DNA of 60,504 nt from Tagaea sp. CACIAM 22H2 (GTDB lineage Bacteria; Pseudomonadota; Alphaproteobacteria; CACIAM-22H2): assembly GCA_014444615.1 (NCBI GenBank), contig PVXE01000023.1, positions 1-60,504 of the forward strand, in the 5' to 3' direction. Of the stretch, positions 1 through 9,131 are shown in pieces. Position numbers and translations under genes: made by a program. The notes under the pieces were generated by a model. That model had not been told where the DNA came from, ran no database searches, and saw only the letters and a program-made list of their open reading frames with translations. Each line of letters begins with the position of its first letter. Position 1 is the first letter of the stretch.

Positions 1-594
1 GGGGCGTTGTGGACGAAGCTCGGGCCCGAACGCGCCATCGGCTGCGTCGTTTATCCGGCGGCAAATATCCTCGCCCCCGGCGTGATCGAGCACACTTATT
101 CGAACCGCTTCACTTTGGGCGAGCCCGACGGATCGAAAAGCGAGCGCATCGCCGCGCTCTCCGAACTGATGATCAAGGGCGGCTTGAAGGCGCCGGTGCG
201 CCCGCGCATCCGCGACGATATGTGGGTGAAGCTGTGGGGCAATCTGTGCTTCAACCCGCTATCGGCGCTGACCGGTGCCACGCTCGACGTCATCACCGGT
301 GATCCGGGCACGCGCGGCGTCGCGCGCGCGATGATGCTGGAAGCGCAAGCGGTCGGCGAGGCATTGGGTATCAAGTTCGGCATCGACGTCGAAAAGCGCA
401 TCGACGGCGCGGCCGAAGTCGGCGCGCATAAAACCTCGATGCTGCAAGACCTCGAAGCCAAGAAGCCGATGGAAATCGACGCGCTGCTGGGCGCCGTGGT
501 CGAAATGGGCGCGCTGACGGGGCACGAGATGCCGGCGTGCAAAATGGTGCTCGCCCTCGTCCGCCAGCGCGCGCGCGTCGCGGGGGTTTACTGA
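1..594 (+). CDS. 2-dehydropantoate 2-reductase (PanE/ApbA family), C-terminal part
   Basis: The reading frame is open from base 1 and ends at TGA 592-594, so the N-terminal Rossmann domain lies outside the window. The visible ~197 residues match the end of the NADPH-binding domain and the all-helical C-terminal domain of ketopantoate reductases. The helix with DDMWVKLWGNLCFNPLSAL carries the Lys-x-x-x-Asn pair used for catalysis and substrate binding in this family. The enzyme reduces 2-dehydropantoate to pantoate for coenzyme A synthesis in the cytoplasm. Many paralogues act on other 2-keto acids, and the paralogue cannot be told apart here, so no gene symbol is given. The next gene starts 30 bases downstream on the same strand. 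Confidence 0.88.
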   Translation, partial: GALWTKLGPERAIGCVVYPAANILAPGVIEHTYSNRFTLGEPDGSKSERIAALSELMIKGGLKAPVRPRIRDDMWVKLWGNLCFNPLSALTGATLDVITGDPGTRGVARAMMLEAQAVGEALGIKFGIDVEKRIDGAAEVGAHKTSMLQDLEAKKPMEIDALLGAVVEMGALTGHEMPACKMVLALVRQRARVAGVY

Positions 595-624
595 TCGCGC
601 GAATCACGGCCACTCTGCCGCCCC

Positions 625-792
625 ATGAACCGCGCCGCTTTGCCCGTCTGCACCTGGTGCCACCGCACGACGCGCCCGATTTGGGTGCACGGGCATATGC
701 AATGCGAGCATTGCAAGATCAACATCGCGCCGTGCTGCGACGGCGACGAGTGCTACGTGCCCGAGGCGCGCGATGAAATCGCCCTGCGTTAA
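625..792 (+). CDS. Small Cys-rich zinc-ribbon-like protein (55 aa)
   Basis: A 55-codon frame (ATG 625, TAA 790-792) encodes a protein with two CxxC pairs (C9-x-x-C12 and C27-x-x-C30), then Cys37, Cys38 and Cys43, with His13, His22, His24 and His29 between them. This spacing is typical of a small zinc ribbon or other metal-bound fold; no named family is recognised. It overlaps the start of the DUF1289 gene by 20 bases, which suggests co-translation, and that neighbour is also a small Cys-rich protein. No strong ribosome binding site is visible before ATG 625. The call rests on Cys spacing and gene context. Confidence 0.6.
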   Translation: MNRAALPVCTWCHRTTRPIWVHGHMQCEHCKINIAPCCDGDECYVPEARDEIALR

Positions 793-955
793 AATCTGCC
801 GGCTCGACGCCGATCTGCGCTGCACGGGCTGCGGGCGCACATCGCGCGAAATCCGCCTGTGGGCGAGCTACGACGACGCGACGCGCGACGCGGTGATGGC
901 GCGCCTCGCCGCCGCGGGATTCCCGAAAGAAACTACCGGCTGGGACGCGGCGTAA
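773..955 (+). CDS. DUF1289 family small Cys-rich protein
   Basis: Sixty residues with the typical DUF1289 layout: an N-terminal SPCVKIC, then CTGCGRT, then a short helix starting near [11 protein letters not shown]. The four cysteines (C5, C9, C17, C20) are those thought to bind metal or an iron-sulfur cluster in this family, whose function is unknown. ATG 773 is preceded by GAGG at a seven-base spacing. The 3' end overlaps the end of the convergent flavoprotein gene by 23 bases. DUF1289 proteins are common in Alpha- and Gammaproteobacteria. Confidence 0.85.
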   Translation: MKSPCVKICRLDADLRCTGCGRTSREIRLWASYDDATRDAVMARLAAAGFPKETTGWDAA

Positions 956-3167
956 AGCTGCGCGCCGAGGCGTATTGCGGCGGCCAGGGCAAATCGTAGC
1001 CCTGTTCCTGCGCGGCATGGCGCGTCCAGTACGGATCGTACAAATGGGCGCGCGCCAGCACGCAAAGATCGGCGCGGCGCGCGGCGAGGATCGTGTTGGC
1101 GTCGGCCCAAGTCGAGATCGCCCCCACCGTCATCACCGGCACATCCGCTTCCTGGCGGATACGATCGGCGAAGGGCGTTTGGAACAGGCGGCCATAGACC
1201 GGATGGTCGTCGTCGACCGTTTGGCCCGCCGAAACGTCGACGATATCCGCGCCATGTGCCTTCAGCATTTTGGCGATGGCGACGGCTTCGTCGGGCGTCG
1301 TGCCGCCGTCCTTCCAGTCGGTCGCCGAGATGCGCACGGCGATGGGCTTTTCCTTCGGCCACGTCGCGCGCACGGCGTCGAGCACTTCCAGCGGGAACCG
1401 CAGGCGCTTTTCCAGCGTGCCGCCATATTCGTCGCTGCGCTGATTGGTCAGCGGCGACACGAAGCTCGCCAGCAGATAGCCGTGCGCCATATGCACTTCG
1501 ACGATGTCGAAACCGGCCGCATCGGCGCGTTTCGTCGCGGCAACGAAATCGGCCTTCACTTTGTCCATGTCGGTGCGAGTCATCGCGCGCGGCGTTTGGC
1601 TGCCCTTCTTGTAGGGCAGCGGCGAAGGTGCAACCAATTCCCAATTGCCGTCGGGCAAGGGCTGATCGATCCCTTCCCAGGCGCGCTTGGTCGAGCCCTT
1701 GCGGCCGGCATGGGCCAACTGCACGCCGATCTTGGCGGGCGAATTAGCATGGACGAAGTCGGTCACGCGCTTCCACGCGACCGCGTGTTCGTCCTTGTAG
1801 AGACCCGCACAGCCCGGCGTGATGCGGCCTTCCGCACTCACATCGGTCATTTCGGTCAGAATCAACCCCGCCCCGCCGAGCGCGCGGCTGCCGAGATGCA
1901 CGAGATGCCAGTCGTTCGGCAAACCGTCCTCGGCCGAATATTGACACATCGGCGAAACGACGATGCGATTGGGCACGGTCATCTGGCCAATTTTGTATGG
2001 CGTGAACATCGGCGGCGGCGCGCCCGCGACACCGGCTTTCGCCGCGAAATCCCGGTCGACCTTGGCGACCAAAGCGGGATCGCGGAGCTTGAGATTCGTA
2101 TGCGTGATGCGCATCGAGCGCGTCAGCATCGCGAAGGCGAATTCCAGCGCGTCGAGCTTGCCGATATAGCGCTCCGTCTCCTCGAACCATTCGAGCGAGG
2201 TTTGCGCGGCGCGCTGGATCGATTCGGTCTGCGGCTTGCGCTTGGCTTCGTAGGCGGCGAGCGCTTCCTTGACCGACTTGGTGGATTTGAGCGCGGCCGC
2301 CAACTCGATCGCGTCTTCCATCGCGAGCTTGGTGCCCGATCCGATGGAGAAATGCGCCGTGTGGCAGGCGTCGCCCATCAGCACCACGTTGTCGAAATGC
2401 CAATGCGCGTTGCGGATCGTCGGGAAAGTGCGCCAGATCGAGCGATTGGCGATCAGCTTGTGGCCCGCCAATTCGTCGGCGAACAGCTTCTCGCAAAAAT
2501 CGATCGTCTGTTCCTCCGTCGCCTTGTCGAGACCGGCCTTCTTCCACGCGGTCTCGCTCGTCTCGACGATGAAAGTCGAGTGCGACTTGTCGTACTGATA
2601 GGCATGGACGCGATAGAGGCCGCTTTCATGTTCCTTGAAATGGAAAGTGAAAGCGGGATGCGGACGCGTGGTGCCGAGCCACACGAATTTGTTGCGCCGC
2701 CAATCGAGCGACGGCTTGAACTTCGCTTCGTACTTGGCGCGGATGGCGGAGTTGACGCCGTCCGCCGCCAGGATCAGATCGGCGTCCGGGAACTCGGTCA
2801 CGTCCTTCACGTCGCGCTCGTGGACGATCTTCACGCCCAGTTCGGCGGCGCGCTTGGCGAGGATGTCGAGCAGCTTGACCCGCGCCATGCCCGAGAAGCC
2901 GTGGCCCTTCGACGTGACGACCTGGCCTTGGTAATGGACGTCGATATCCGTCCAATGCGCGAAGGCGGCGGTGATCGCGTCGTAGCTTTCGCGGTCGGCG
3001 TCGGCGAAATTGCCCAGCGTTTCGTCGGAGAAAACGACGCCGAAGCCGAACGTGTCGCCCGGCTTGTTGCGTTCGACGATCGTGATGTCGTGCGACGGAT
3101 CCGCCTTCTTCATCAGAATGGCGAGATACAACCCCGCCGGCCCGCCGCCGATGCTGACGATCTTCAT
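933..3167 (-). CDS. Bifunctional aryl-CoA monooxygenase/old-yellow-enzyme (salicylyl-CoA 5-hydroxylase or 2-aminobenzoyl-CoA monooxygenase/reductase type)
   Basis: This 744-residue fusion has two flavoenzymes. Residues ~1-370 form an FAD-dependent class A monooxygenase: [10 protein letters not shown] is the Rossmann FAD motif, and [20 protein letters not shown] is the GD-type motif. Residues ~385-735 form an FMN old yellow enzyme domain ([20 protein letters not shown], then the HXXH-type region [11 protein letters not shown]). The same fusion occurs in salicylyl-CoA 5-hydroxylase and in 2-aminobenzoyl-CoA monooxygenase/reductase, which hydroxylate and then reduce CoA-activated aromatic acids. 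The exact substrate cannot be read. It is transcribed alone. An 18-base palindrome 36 bases before the start codon looks like a repressor site. A second old-yellow-enzyme gene lies at 7404-8513. Confidence 0.85.
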   Translation of the reverse strand: MKIVSIGGGPAGLYLAILMKKADPSHDITIVERNKPGDTFGFGVVFSDETLGNFADADRESYDAITAAFAHWTDIDVHYQGQVVTSKGHGFSGMARVKLLDILAKRAAELGVKIVHERDVKDVTEFPDADLILAADGVNSAIRAKYEAKFKPSLDWRRNKFVWLGTTRPHPAFTFHFKEHESGLYRVHAYQYDKSHSTFIVETSETAWKKAGLDKATEEQTIDFCEKLFADELAGHKLIANRSIWRTFPTIRNAHWHFDNVVLMGDACHTAHFSIGSGTKLAMEDAIELAAALKSTKSVKEALAAYEAKRKPQTESIQRAAQTSLEWFEETERYIGKLDALEFAFAMLTRSMRITHTNLKLRDPALVAKVDRDFAAKAGVAGAPPPMFTPYKIGQMTVPNRIVVSPMCQYSAEDGLPNDWHLVHLGSRALGGAGLILTEMTDVSAEGRITPGCAGLYKDEHAVAWKRVTDFVHANSPAKIGVQLAHAGRKGSTKRAWEGIDQPLPDGNWELVAPSPLPYKKGSQTPRAMTRTDMDKVKADFVAATKRADAAGFDIVEVHMAHGYLLASFVSPLTNQRSDEYGGTLEKRLRFPLEVLDAVRATWPKEKPIAVRISATDWKDGGTTPDEAVAIAKMLKAHGADIVDVSAGQTVDDDHPVYGRLFQTPFADRIRQEADVPVMTVGAISTWADANTILAARRADLCVLARAHLYDPYWTRHAAQEQGYDLPWPPQYASARSFTPRPSR

Positions 3168-3203
3168 GGCCCGTTCCCCTGCACTGCCGATGCCTTGGGG
3201 AGA

Positions 3204-3221
3204 TACTTTAGACTTAAAGTA
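3204..3221. promoter_or_regulatory. Palindromic operator-like site upstream of the aryl-CoA monooxygenase gene
   Basis: TACTTTA-GACT-TAAAGTA is a perfect palindrome with 7-base arms and a 4-base centre. It is AT-rich in otherwise very GC-rich DNA and lies 36-53 bases before the ATG at 3167, where a promoter would be. Size and position fit a MarR- or TetR-type dimer repressing an aromatic degradation gene. No regulator gene is adjacent, so the cognate factor must be encoded elsewhere. Confidence 0.5.
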
Positions 3222-3260
3222 ATTTTGGGCAAGGGGCTTGATGGGCCATTTCGCCGCAGC

Positions 3261-4034
3261 TCAGACGAAGAACAGGCCCTTCGTCGCGTCGTAGACCAGC
3301 TTCAGGCCGGTCGCGAACAGGAACAGATTGCACCAGAAGTAAAAGCGCTTCTGGTCGACGCGGCTGTGCAGCCAAAACCCCGCCCACATGCCGAGCGGGG
3401 CGAGCGGCAGCAGGGCGAGGCTCGTGCCGATATTCTCGAAGGTGAACAGGCCGAGATAGATGTAGGGGAAGAATTTCAGCCAGTTGATGATCGCGAACAG
3501 GACCAGCAGCGTGCCGACAAACAGGGTTTTGTCCATCTTGTAGGGCTGCAAATAGACCTGGATCGGCGGCCCGCCCGCATTGGCGATGAAGCTGGTGGCG
3601 CCCGAGACCAGCGACCAGAACAGCCCCTTGGGCCAGTTCGGTACGGTCGCGGTCGCACCATGGCGGCCGCGCAAGGTGTCGAGCACGCCCTTGCCGGAGA
3701 ACACGACCGCAATCAGGCCGATCAGCAGGCGCACCCAAAGCTCGTCGAGGTGCCGGAAGGCGAGATAGCCGATGAACACGCCGATCGTGCCGCCGGTCAG
3801 CAGGATCGGCATATGCTCGCGCGACCAAACGCTGCGATAGCGCCAGACGCCGAACGCGTCCATGACGATCAGCAGCGGCAGCATGATCGCCGCCGCCTGC
3901 GGAACCGGAATGATCAGCGCCATCAACGGCACGCCCATCGAGCCGAGCCCGCCGCCGAAGCCGCCTTTCGAAATGCCGACCAGAAGAAAGGCCGGGATCG
4001 CCAACGCCAGAAAAAGCGGATCGAAAATCGGCAC
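3261..4034 (-). CDS. TauE/SafE family membrane transporter
   Basis: Hydrophobic protein of 257 residues with about eight predicted membrane spans. It shows the two TauE/SafE-type Gly-rich repeats: GISKGGFGGGLGSMGVP near residue 22, and SGATSFIANAGGPP near residue 148. The family exports or imports sulfite, sulfoacetate, thiosulfate and related anions across the inner membrane; the substrate here is unknown. It starts 6 bases after the Anbu stop codon, so it is probably the last gene of the Anbu operon. That position is not one I can link to a known Anbu function. Confidence 0.82.
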   Translation of the reverse strand: MPIFDPLFLALAIPAFLLVGISKGGFGGGLGSMGVPLMALIIPVPQAAAIMLPLLIVMDAFGVWRYRSVWSREHMPILLTGGTIGVFIGYLAFRHLDELWVRLLIGLIAVVFSGKGVLDTLRGRHGATATVPNWPKGLFWSLVSGATSFIANAGGPPIQVYLQPYKMDKTLFVGTLLVLFAIINWLKFFPYIYLGLFTFENIGTSLALLPLAPLGMWAGFWLHSRVDQKRFYFWCNLFLFATGLKLVYDATKGLFFV

Positions 4035-4040
4035 TTAAAC

Positions 4041-4772
4041 TCAAACTTTCCAGTCGGGATCCGGCACGGTTTGGAAGACCGAGCGCAGGCCTTCCGACCA
4101 GCGCCGGCGGATATCGGAGAAATAGAGATCGGTTTCGTCGAGACGCTTCTTGACCGCGAGTTTGCATTCGTCGCGGCGCAAGATTGCGACGTCGATCGGC
4201 AGGCCGACGGACACGTTGGAGCGCAACGTCGAATCCATCGAGATCAGCGCGCATTTCGCCGCTTCGTTCAGCGAGGTGCGGCCCGACACGACGCGGTCGA
4301 GGATCGGCTTGCCGTATTTGGTTTCGCCGATCTGGAAATAGGGCGTTTCGACCGTCGCTTCGATGAAATTGCCGGCGGAGTAGATGTGGAACAGGCGCAA
4401 GCGCCGCCCTTTGATCTGCCCGCCCAGGATCATCGAAATATTGAATTCCGCACCCTGCTCCTTCAATCGCTCGGCGTCGAGATCGTAAACCTCGCGCACC
4501 GCGCGGCCGGCAAGGCGTGCCGCTTCGAACATCGAGGGCACGTTCAAAATCGTCTCGGTCTTGTCCGGGCCCATGCCTTCGGTCAGCAGCGTGACGATGG
4601 ACTGCGCGATGGCGAGGTTGCCCGCCGTCAGCAGCACCATGCAGCGTTCGCCCGGCGCTTCCCAGACATGCATCTTGCGGAAAGTGGCGACGTGATCGAC
4701 GCCCGCATTGGTGCGCGAATCCGCGCACAGGACGAGTCCGTCTTCGAGAAGCAGGCCGACGCCGTAGGTCAT
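4041..4772 (-). CDS. Anbu-type proteasome-like peptidase
   Basis: This 243-residue protein has the Ntn-hydrolase proteasome fold. After removal of Met1, the likely nucleophile Thr2 begins TYGVGLLLEDGLVLCADSRT; Asp18 and the Lys in TFRKMHVW are in the places of the proteasomal catalytic Asp17 and Lys33. Anbu peptidases assemble into helical or ring particles related to HslV and the 20S proteasome, and their substrate is unknown. The gene keeps its usual partners: the alpha-E protein ends 24 bases upstream, preceded by the ATP-grasp protein. The transglutaminase-like gene commonly found in Anbu operons is absent on both sides. Confidence 0.88.
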   Translation of the reverse strand: MTYGVGLLLEDGLVLCADSRTNAGVDHVATFRKMHVWEAPGERCMVLLTAGNLAIAQSIVTLLTEGMGPDKTETILNVPSMFEAARLAGRAVREVYDLDAERLKEQGAEFNISMILGGQIKGRRLRLFHIYSAGNFIEATVETPYFQIGETKYGKPILDRVVSGRTSLNEAAKCALISMDSTLRSNVSVGLPIDVAILRRDECKLAVKKRLDETDLYFSDIRRRWSEGLRSVFQTVPDPDWKV

Positions 4773-4796
4773 GTCATCGCACTCCGGTTCGCGCGC

Positions 4797-5750
4797 TCAA
4801 TACGGCAAACCGAAGTCCTCGGCAATCGCCTTTCCGATGGCCATGTTGGAATCGACGATATCGGTCAGGAATTCGTGCAGGCCGAACTCGAAAACCTCGT
4901 CGATTTTGGCGAAGCGGATCCGGTCGTGGATCGTGTGGGCCAAGCCCGCCGAGCGGTAGTTGCGTCCGAATTGCTCGCGCACTTCGTCCAGAAGCCCGGT
5001 CAACTCGCCCAGCGACGCCGCGATCGAGCGCGGCATATCGGCGCGCAAGATCAGCAATTCGGCCACGCGGCGCGGCTTGATCACGTCGCGATAAACGCGC
5101 CGATAGGCTTGGAACGCCGAGACGGAGCGCAGCAACGCGCCCCATTGGTAGTAATCGACCGCGCCGCCCACGTCGCGCGCCGTGGGCAGCAGCACGTGGT
5201 ACTTCACGTCCAAGAGGCGCGCGGTCGAATCCCCGCGCTCGAGGAACGTGCCGATACGCGCGAAACGATAGGCCGCGTCGCGCGGCATCGTGCCGTAGGT
5301 CACGCCGCGGAACAGATGGCTGCGTTCCTTCACCCAATCGAAGAAGGCGCGCGTGCCCATCGCTTCGAGCTTCTCGTAGTCGAGATTGCGGATCTCGAGC
5401 CACGTCGCGTTCAGCGATTCCCACATTTCGGTCGTGATCTGGGTGCGCATCGCGCGCGCGTTTTCGCGCGCCGCCCCCAGCGAATTGCGGATCGACGACG
5501 GATTGGCGGGATCGAGGGCGAGATACTCGACCACGTTGCGCGCATCGGTCGGGCGGCCGGTTTGCTTGAACGGACCTTCGCAGCCCGCGACGACCAGCGC
5601 CGGGCCCCATTGCAAATGTTCGGAATCGCCGTCGGTCGAGGACAGCGACATGCGATACGACACGTCCAGGATGCGCGCCATATTCTCGGCGCGCTCCATA
5701 TAACGGGCCATCCAGTAAAGCTGGTCGGCGGCGCGGGACAACATCGCCAT
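4797..5750 (-). CDS. Alpha-E domain-containing protein (Anbu operon)
   Basis: This 317-residue, mostly helical protein begins MAMLSRAADQLYWMARYMER, the hallmark start of alpha-E domain proteins (DUF403). These are nearly always encoded with a circularly permuted ATP-grasp protein and, in Proteobacteria, with the Anbu peptidase. By genomic association the group is thought to make or process a peptide-like product; no activity is proven. Its ATG is one base after the stop codon of the ATP-grasp gene, so the two are translationally linked. Confidence 0.88.
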   Translation of the reverse strand: MAMLSRAADQLYWMARYMERAENMARILDVSYRMSLSSTDGDSEHLQWGPALVVAGCEGPFKQTGRPTDARNVVEYLALDPANPSSIRNSLGAARENARAMRTQITTEMWESLNATWLEIRNLDYEKLEAMGTRAFFDWVKERSHLFRGVTYGTMPRDAAYRFARIGTFLERGDSTARLLDVKYHVLLPTARDVGGAVDYYQWGALLRSVSAFQAYRRVYRDVIKPRRVAELLILRADMPRSIAASLGELTGLLDEVREQFGRNYRSAGLAHTIHDRIRFAKIDEVFEFGLHEFLTDIVDSNMAIGKAIAEDFGLPY

Positions 5751-5751
5751 A

Positions 5752-7197
5752 TCAGCGCTCCAAAACCCAAGTGTCTTTGGTGCCGCCGCCCTGGCTGGAA
5801 TTGACGACCAGCGAGCCTTTGCGCAAGGCGACGCGCGTCAATCCGCCGGGCACGAGCTTCACGTCCTTGCCGACCAGCAGATAGGGCCGCAGATCGAGAT
5901 GGCGCGGCGCCACCCCTTCTTCGACGAAGGTCGGGCAGGTCGACAGCGCCAGCGTGGGCTGGGCGATGTAATGCTCGGGCTTGGCGATGATGCGCTGGCG
6001 GAAGGCTTCGATTTCCGCCGTCGTGGATTTGGGCCCGACCAGCATCCCGTAACCGCCCGAGCCGTGGACTTCCTTCACCACCAGCTCGGGCAAATGCTCG
6101 AGCGTGTATTTGAGGTCGTCGGGCTTGCGCAGCGAATAAGTCGGCACGTTGGCGAGCTTGGGCTCCTCGCCCAGATAGAAACGCACCATATCGGGCACGA
6201 AGGGATAGACCGATTTGTCGTCGGCCACACCCGTACCCACCGCATTGGCGAGCGTCACGTTGCCTTTGCGATAGGCTTCGAACAGTCCCTTCACGCCCAA
6301 GGCCGAGTCCGGACGGAAGGCGGCGGGATCGAGGAACGCGTCGTCCAAGCGGCGATAGATCACGTCCACGCGGCGCGGACCCGCGACCGTGCGCATATAG
6401 ACTTTGTCGTCCTCGACGAACATGTCCTGGCCTTCGACGAGCTCGACGCCCATCTGCTCGGCGAGGAAGACGTGCTCGAAATAGGCCGAGTTATAGGCGC
6501 CGGGCGTCATCACCACGACGGTCGGCTCGTCCTTGTCGGCCGCACTCTGCGGCGGCAAGGAGCGCAGCGACTTGAGCAATTCGTCCGGATAATGCCCGAC
6601 GGGCTGCACGCGGTTGCGCGCGAACAGCTCGGGGAAGAGGCGCATCATCGCCTCGCGGTTTTCCAGCATGTACGACACGCCCGACGGCGTGCGCACGTTA
6701 TCCTCGAGCACGTAGAACTGGTCGGCCGAGACGCGCACGACGTCGATGCCCGCGATATGCGTATAGATGCGCCCCGGCACTTCGACGCCGATCATCTCCG
6801 GCCGGTATTGCTCGTTGCCGTCGATCAACTCGGCCGGGATCTTGCCGGCGCGCACGATCTCGCGCCCGTGATAAACGTCGTAAAGGAAAGCGTTCAGCGC
6901 CTTCACGCGCTGGACGAGACCTTCGGACAGCGCGTCCCATTCGGGCGCCGTCAGCACGCGCGGGATCACGTCGAACGGGATCAGGCGTTCCGTATCGCCG
7001 CCCTCGCCGTAAACCGCGAAAGTGATGCCCAGGCGGCGGAACAGAACGTCCGCCTCGTGGCGCTTGCGCGCGAGCAATTCGGGCGGCGTGTTGTCGAGCC
7101 ACTGGGCAAGGCGCGCATAGGCGGCGCGCACATTGCCATCGGGCGCGCGCATTTCGTCAAAGGCAACCGGCGGCGCGCCAGGGGATGCTGCGTTCAC
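5752..7197 (-). CDS. Circularly permuted type 2 ATP-grasp protein (Anbu operon)
   Basis: The protein is about 481 residues if translation starts at GTG 7197, which has GGGAG seven bases upstream; this fits the ~470-490 residues usual for the family. An in-frame ATG at 7263 would add 22 unlikely residues. Features include GEGGDTERLIPFDVIPRVL near residue 60 and a glycine-rich KEVHGSGGYGMLVGP segment near residue 355 that belongs to the ATP-grasp nucleotide site. ATP-grasp enzymes join a carboxylate to an amine through an acyl phosphate, so this is the presumed peptide-bond former of the Anbu/alpha-E operon. It appears to be the first gene of that operon. Confidence 0.87.
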   Translation of the reverse strand: MNAASPGAPPVAFDEMRAPDGNVRAAYARLAQWLDNTPPELLARKRHEADVLFRRLGITFAVYGEGGDTERLIPFDVIPRVLTAPEWDALSEGLVQRVKALNAFLYDVYHGREIVRAGKIPAELIDGNEQYRPEMIGVEVPGRIYTHIAGIDVVRVSADQFYVLEDNVRTPSGVSYMLENREAMMRLFPELFARNRVQPVGHYPDELLKSLRSLPPQSAADKDEPTVVVMTPGAYNSAYFEHVFLAEQMGVELVEGQDMFVEDDKVYMRTVAGPRRVDVIYRRLDDAFLDPAAFRPDSALGVKGLFEAYRKGNVTLANAVGTGVADDKSVYPFVPDMVRFYLGEEPKLANVPTYSLRKPDDLKYTLEHLPELVVKEVHGSGGYGMLVGPKSTTAEIEAFRQRIIAKPEHYIAQPTLALSTCPTFVEEGVAPRHLDLRPYLLVGKDVKLVPGGLTRVALRKGSLVVNSSQGGGTKDTWVLER

Positions 7198-7403
7198 GCG
7201 AAATCTCCCAAACCCGGCAGGGACATGCCCTACTTCTCCCAAAACCGGGGGTAGGCGATGCAACCCGCAGGCCAGAGATTGCCCGCCCGCGACCGGCTTG
7301 GCAACTCTACCCGCCCCGGCGCCACCGGCACGGCAAGCCGGGTTGACGCGCGCGCGCGCGGCACCATCTCAATGCCACCCTCTTCTTTCGAACGGATGTC
7401 CCC

Positions 7404-8513
7404 ATGACGACGCAAGATTCGCATTTCCTGAAACCTGTGCAGGCGGGCGATATCACCCTCGCCAACCGCGTCGTGATGGCGCCGCTGACGCGCATGCGCA
7501 CGGTCAAGGACAACGTGCCCACGCCCTTGATGGCGACGTATTACGCGCAGCGCGCCGGGGCGGGCCTGATCGTTTCCGAAGCCACGCAAGTCACACCCTA
7601 CGGCGTGGGCTATCCCGCGACCCCCGGCATCCATTCGCCCGAGCAAGTCGCCGGCTGGCGCCAGGTGACCGACGCCGTCCACGCCAAAGGCGCCAAGATG
7701 GTGCTGCAGCTTTGGCATGTCGGGCGCATTTCGCATCGCTCGCTGCTGCCCGGCGGCGCCCAGCCGGTCGCCCCGTCGGCGATCAAGCCGGAAGGCGGCA
7801 CGTTCGGCCCCGATTGGAAGCCGGTCGCCTTCGAAACGCCGCGCGCGCTGGAAACGGCCGAGATTCCGGCGCTGATCGAGGATTTCCGCAAAGGGGCGAT
7901 CAACGCCAAGGCGGCCGGGTTCGACGGCGTCGAGGTTCACGGCGCCAACGGCTATCTGCTCGACCAATTCCTGCAATCGGGCAGCAACACGCGCACCGAC
8001 CAATATGGCGGATCGATCGAGAACCGCGCGCGCCTGCTGTTGGAGGTTGTCGATGCCGCGATCGGCGTGTGGGGCAAGGGCCGCGTCGGCGTGCGACTGT
8101 CGCCCTACGGCACGTTCAACGACATGCGCGACGACGATCCACCGGCGTTGTTCGGCCATGTCGCCGAGCAACTTTCGGCGCGCGGCATCGCCTATATCCA
8201 TGTGATCGAGCCGCGCGCCTCGCTGGCGGGCGGCGGCGACGGCGTGGTCGAAGGCGCGCCCGAAACCGCCAAGCTGCTGCGCGCCAAGTTCAAGGGCACG
8301 CTGATCTCCGCCGGCGGCTATACGCGCGACACTGCGCTGAAGGCGCTGGGCGATGATACGGCTGACGCCATCGCTTTCGGCCGCTTGTTCATCGCCAATC
8401 CCGATCTGCCGCGGCGCTTGGCGGCGGGGGCCGATCTCAACCGCTACGATCGCGCGACGTTCTACGGCGGGGCCGAGAAGGGCTACACCGACTATCCCGC
8501 GCTGACGGCCTGA
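7404..8513 (+). CDS. Old-yellow-enzyme alkene reductase (NemA-like)
   Basis: The 369-residue protein is a single FMN-binding TIM barrel of the N-ethylmaleimide reductase/OPR subgroup. Signs are LANRVVMAPLTRMR at the first strand, VHGANGYLLDQFLQ, RTDQYGGSIENRARL and the C-terminal phosphate-binding region AIAFGRLFIANPDLPRRL. It uses NAD(P)H to reduce activated C=C bonds or nitro compounds in the cytoplasm. Transcription appears monocistronic; the last 22 bases overlap the convergent isochorismatase-fold gene. It belongs to the same superfamily as the C-terminal half of the 933-3167 product but to a different subgroup. Confidence 0.88.
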   Translation: MTTQDSHFLKPVQAGDITLANRVVMAPLTRMRTVKDNVPTPLMATYYAQRAGAGLIVSEATQVTPYGVGYPATPGIHSPEQVAGWRQVTDAVHAKGAKMVLQLWHVGRISHRSLLPGGAQPVAPSAIKPEGGTFGPDWKPVAFETPRALETAEIPALIEDFRKGAINAKAAGFDGVEVHGANGYLLDQFLQSGSNTRTDQYGGSIENRARLLLEVVDAAIGVWGKGRVGVRLSPYGTFNDMRDDDPPALFGHVAEQLSARGIAYIHVIEPRASLAGGGDGVVEGAPETAKLLRAKFKGTLISAGGYTRDTALKALGDDTADAIAFGRLFIANPDLPRRLAAGADLNRYDRATFYGGAEKGYTDYPALTA

Positions 8514-9058
8514 AGCAGTTCCGCCGAATTCACCACGCGCGCGTACTCGCCCGACAAATTGGCGAGCGACAGCGCGTGGACGTCGGCGGCCGGGATCACG
8601 CGCCCGTCGAGCAGCGTCTTGTCGAAGGTGAAGCACCCGTCGGCGACGATCCAGGCGTGGAAGCCCAGATTGCCCGCCATGCGGACCGTCGCCTCGACCG
8701 AATTGCTGGTCGCCACACCGGCGAAGACGACGGGCGCGGCTTTCGCGTCGCGCAAACGGCGCTCCAGATCGGTGCCGATGAAGGCCGAATTCGTCGATTT
8801 GGCGATCACGGCTTCGCCCGGCAGCGGCATCGCCTCGGGCTTGAAGGCGTGACTCGGCCGATCGGGGCGGTAGCCGGATTGGGGTTCAACGGAGTCGTGG
8901 CGGACATGGATCACCGGCAGGCCGCGTGCGCGCCAGGCCGCTAGCAGCCGCGCCACCACCATTTCGGCGCCCGGATTGCAGCGCGGCCCCCAATAAGGCA
9001 AATCGACCGCCTGTTGCATGTCGATGACGATCAAGGTCGCGGTCGGCGGCAAAGTCAT
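8492..9058 (-). CDS. Isochorismatase-fold hydrolase, catalytic Cys replaced by Ser
   Basis: A 188-residue protein with the cysteine-hydrolase/isochorismatase fold. The Asp of LIVIDMQ and the Lys of VIAKSTNSAF are in place. The segment that normally reads G-V-x-T-x-x-C-V here reads GVATSNSVEATVRMAG, so Ser replaces the nucleophilic Cys. Either hydrolysis proceeds without a thiol, as in true isochorismatases, or the protein has another role. It resembles the group often annotated as cysteine hydrolase family protein with NNSVEAT-like motifs. It stands alone, converging on the alkene reductase gene and divergent from the gene at 9132. Confidence 0.8.
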   Translation of the reverse strand: MTLPPTATLIVIDMQQAVDLPYWGPRCNPGAEMVVARLLAAWRARGLPVIHVRHDSVEPQSGYRPDRPSHAFKPEAMPLPGEAVIAKSTNSAFIGTDLERRLRDAKAAPVVFAGVATSNSVEATVRMAGNLGFHAWIVADGCFTFDKTLLDGRVIPAADVHALSLANLSGEYARVVNSAELLQAVSAG

Positions 9059-9131
9059 GTCGGGTTCCGCTTGATCCGGAGGTACGGAATCCTATCTAAC
9101 GGAACCTGACACGACAGCGAAAGCCCCCCCT

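Noticed and set aside
975..5804. Open plus-strand frame of 1609 codons opposite the monooxygenase, TauE, Anbu and alpha-E genes
   Set aside because: It is antisense to well-supported genes, is full of Arg/Ala/Gly/His typical of GC-rich antisense frames, and has no domain.
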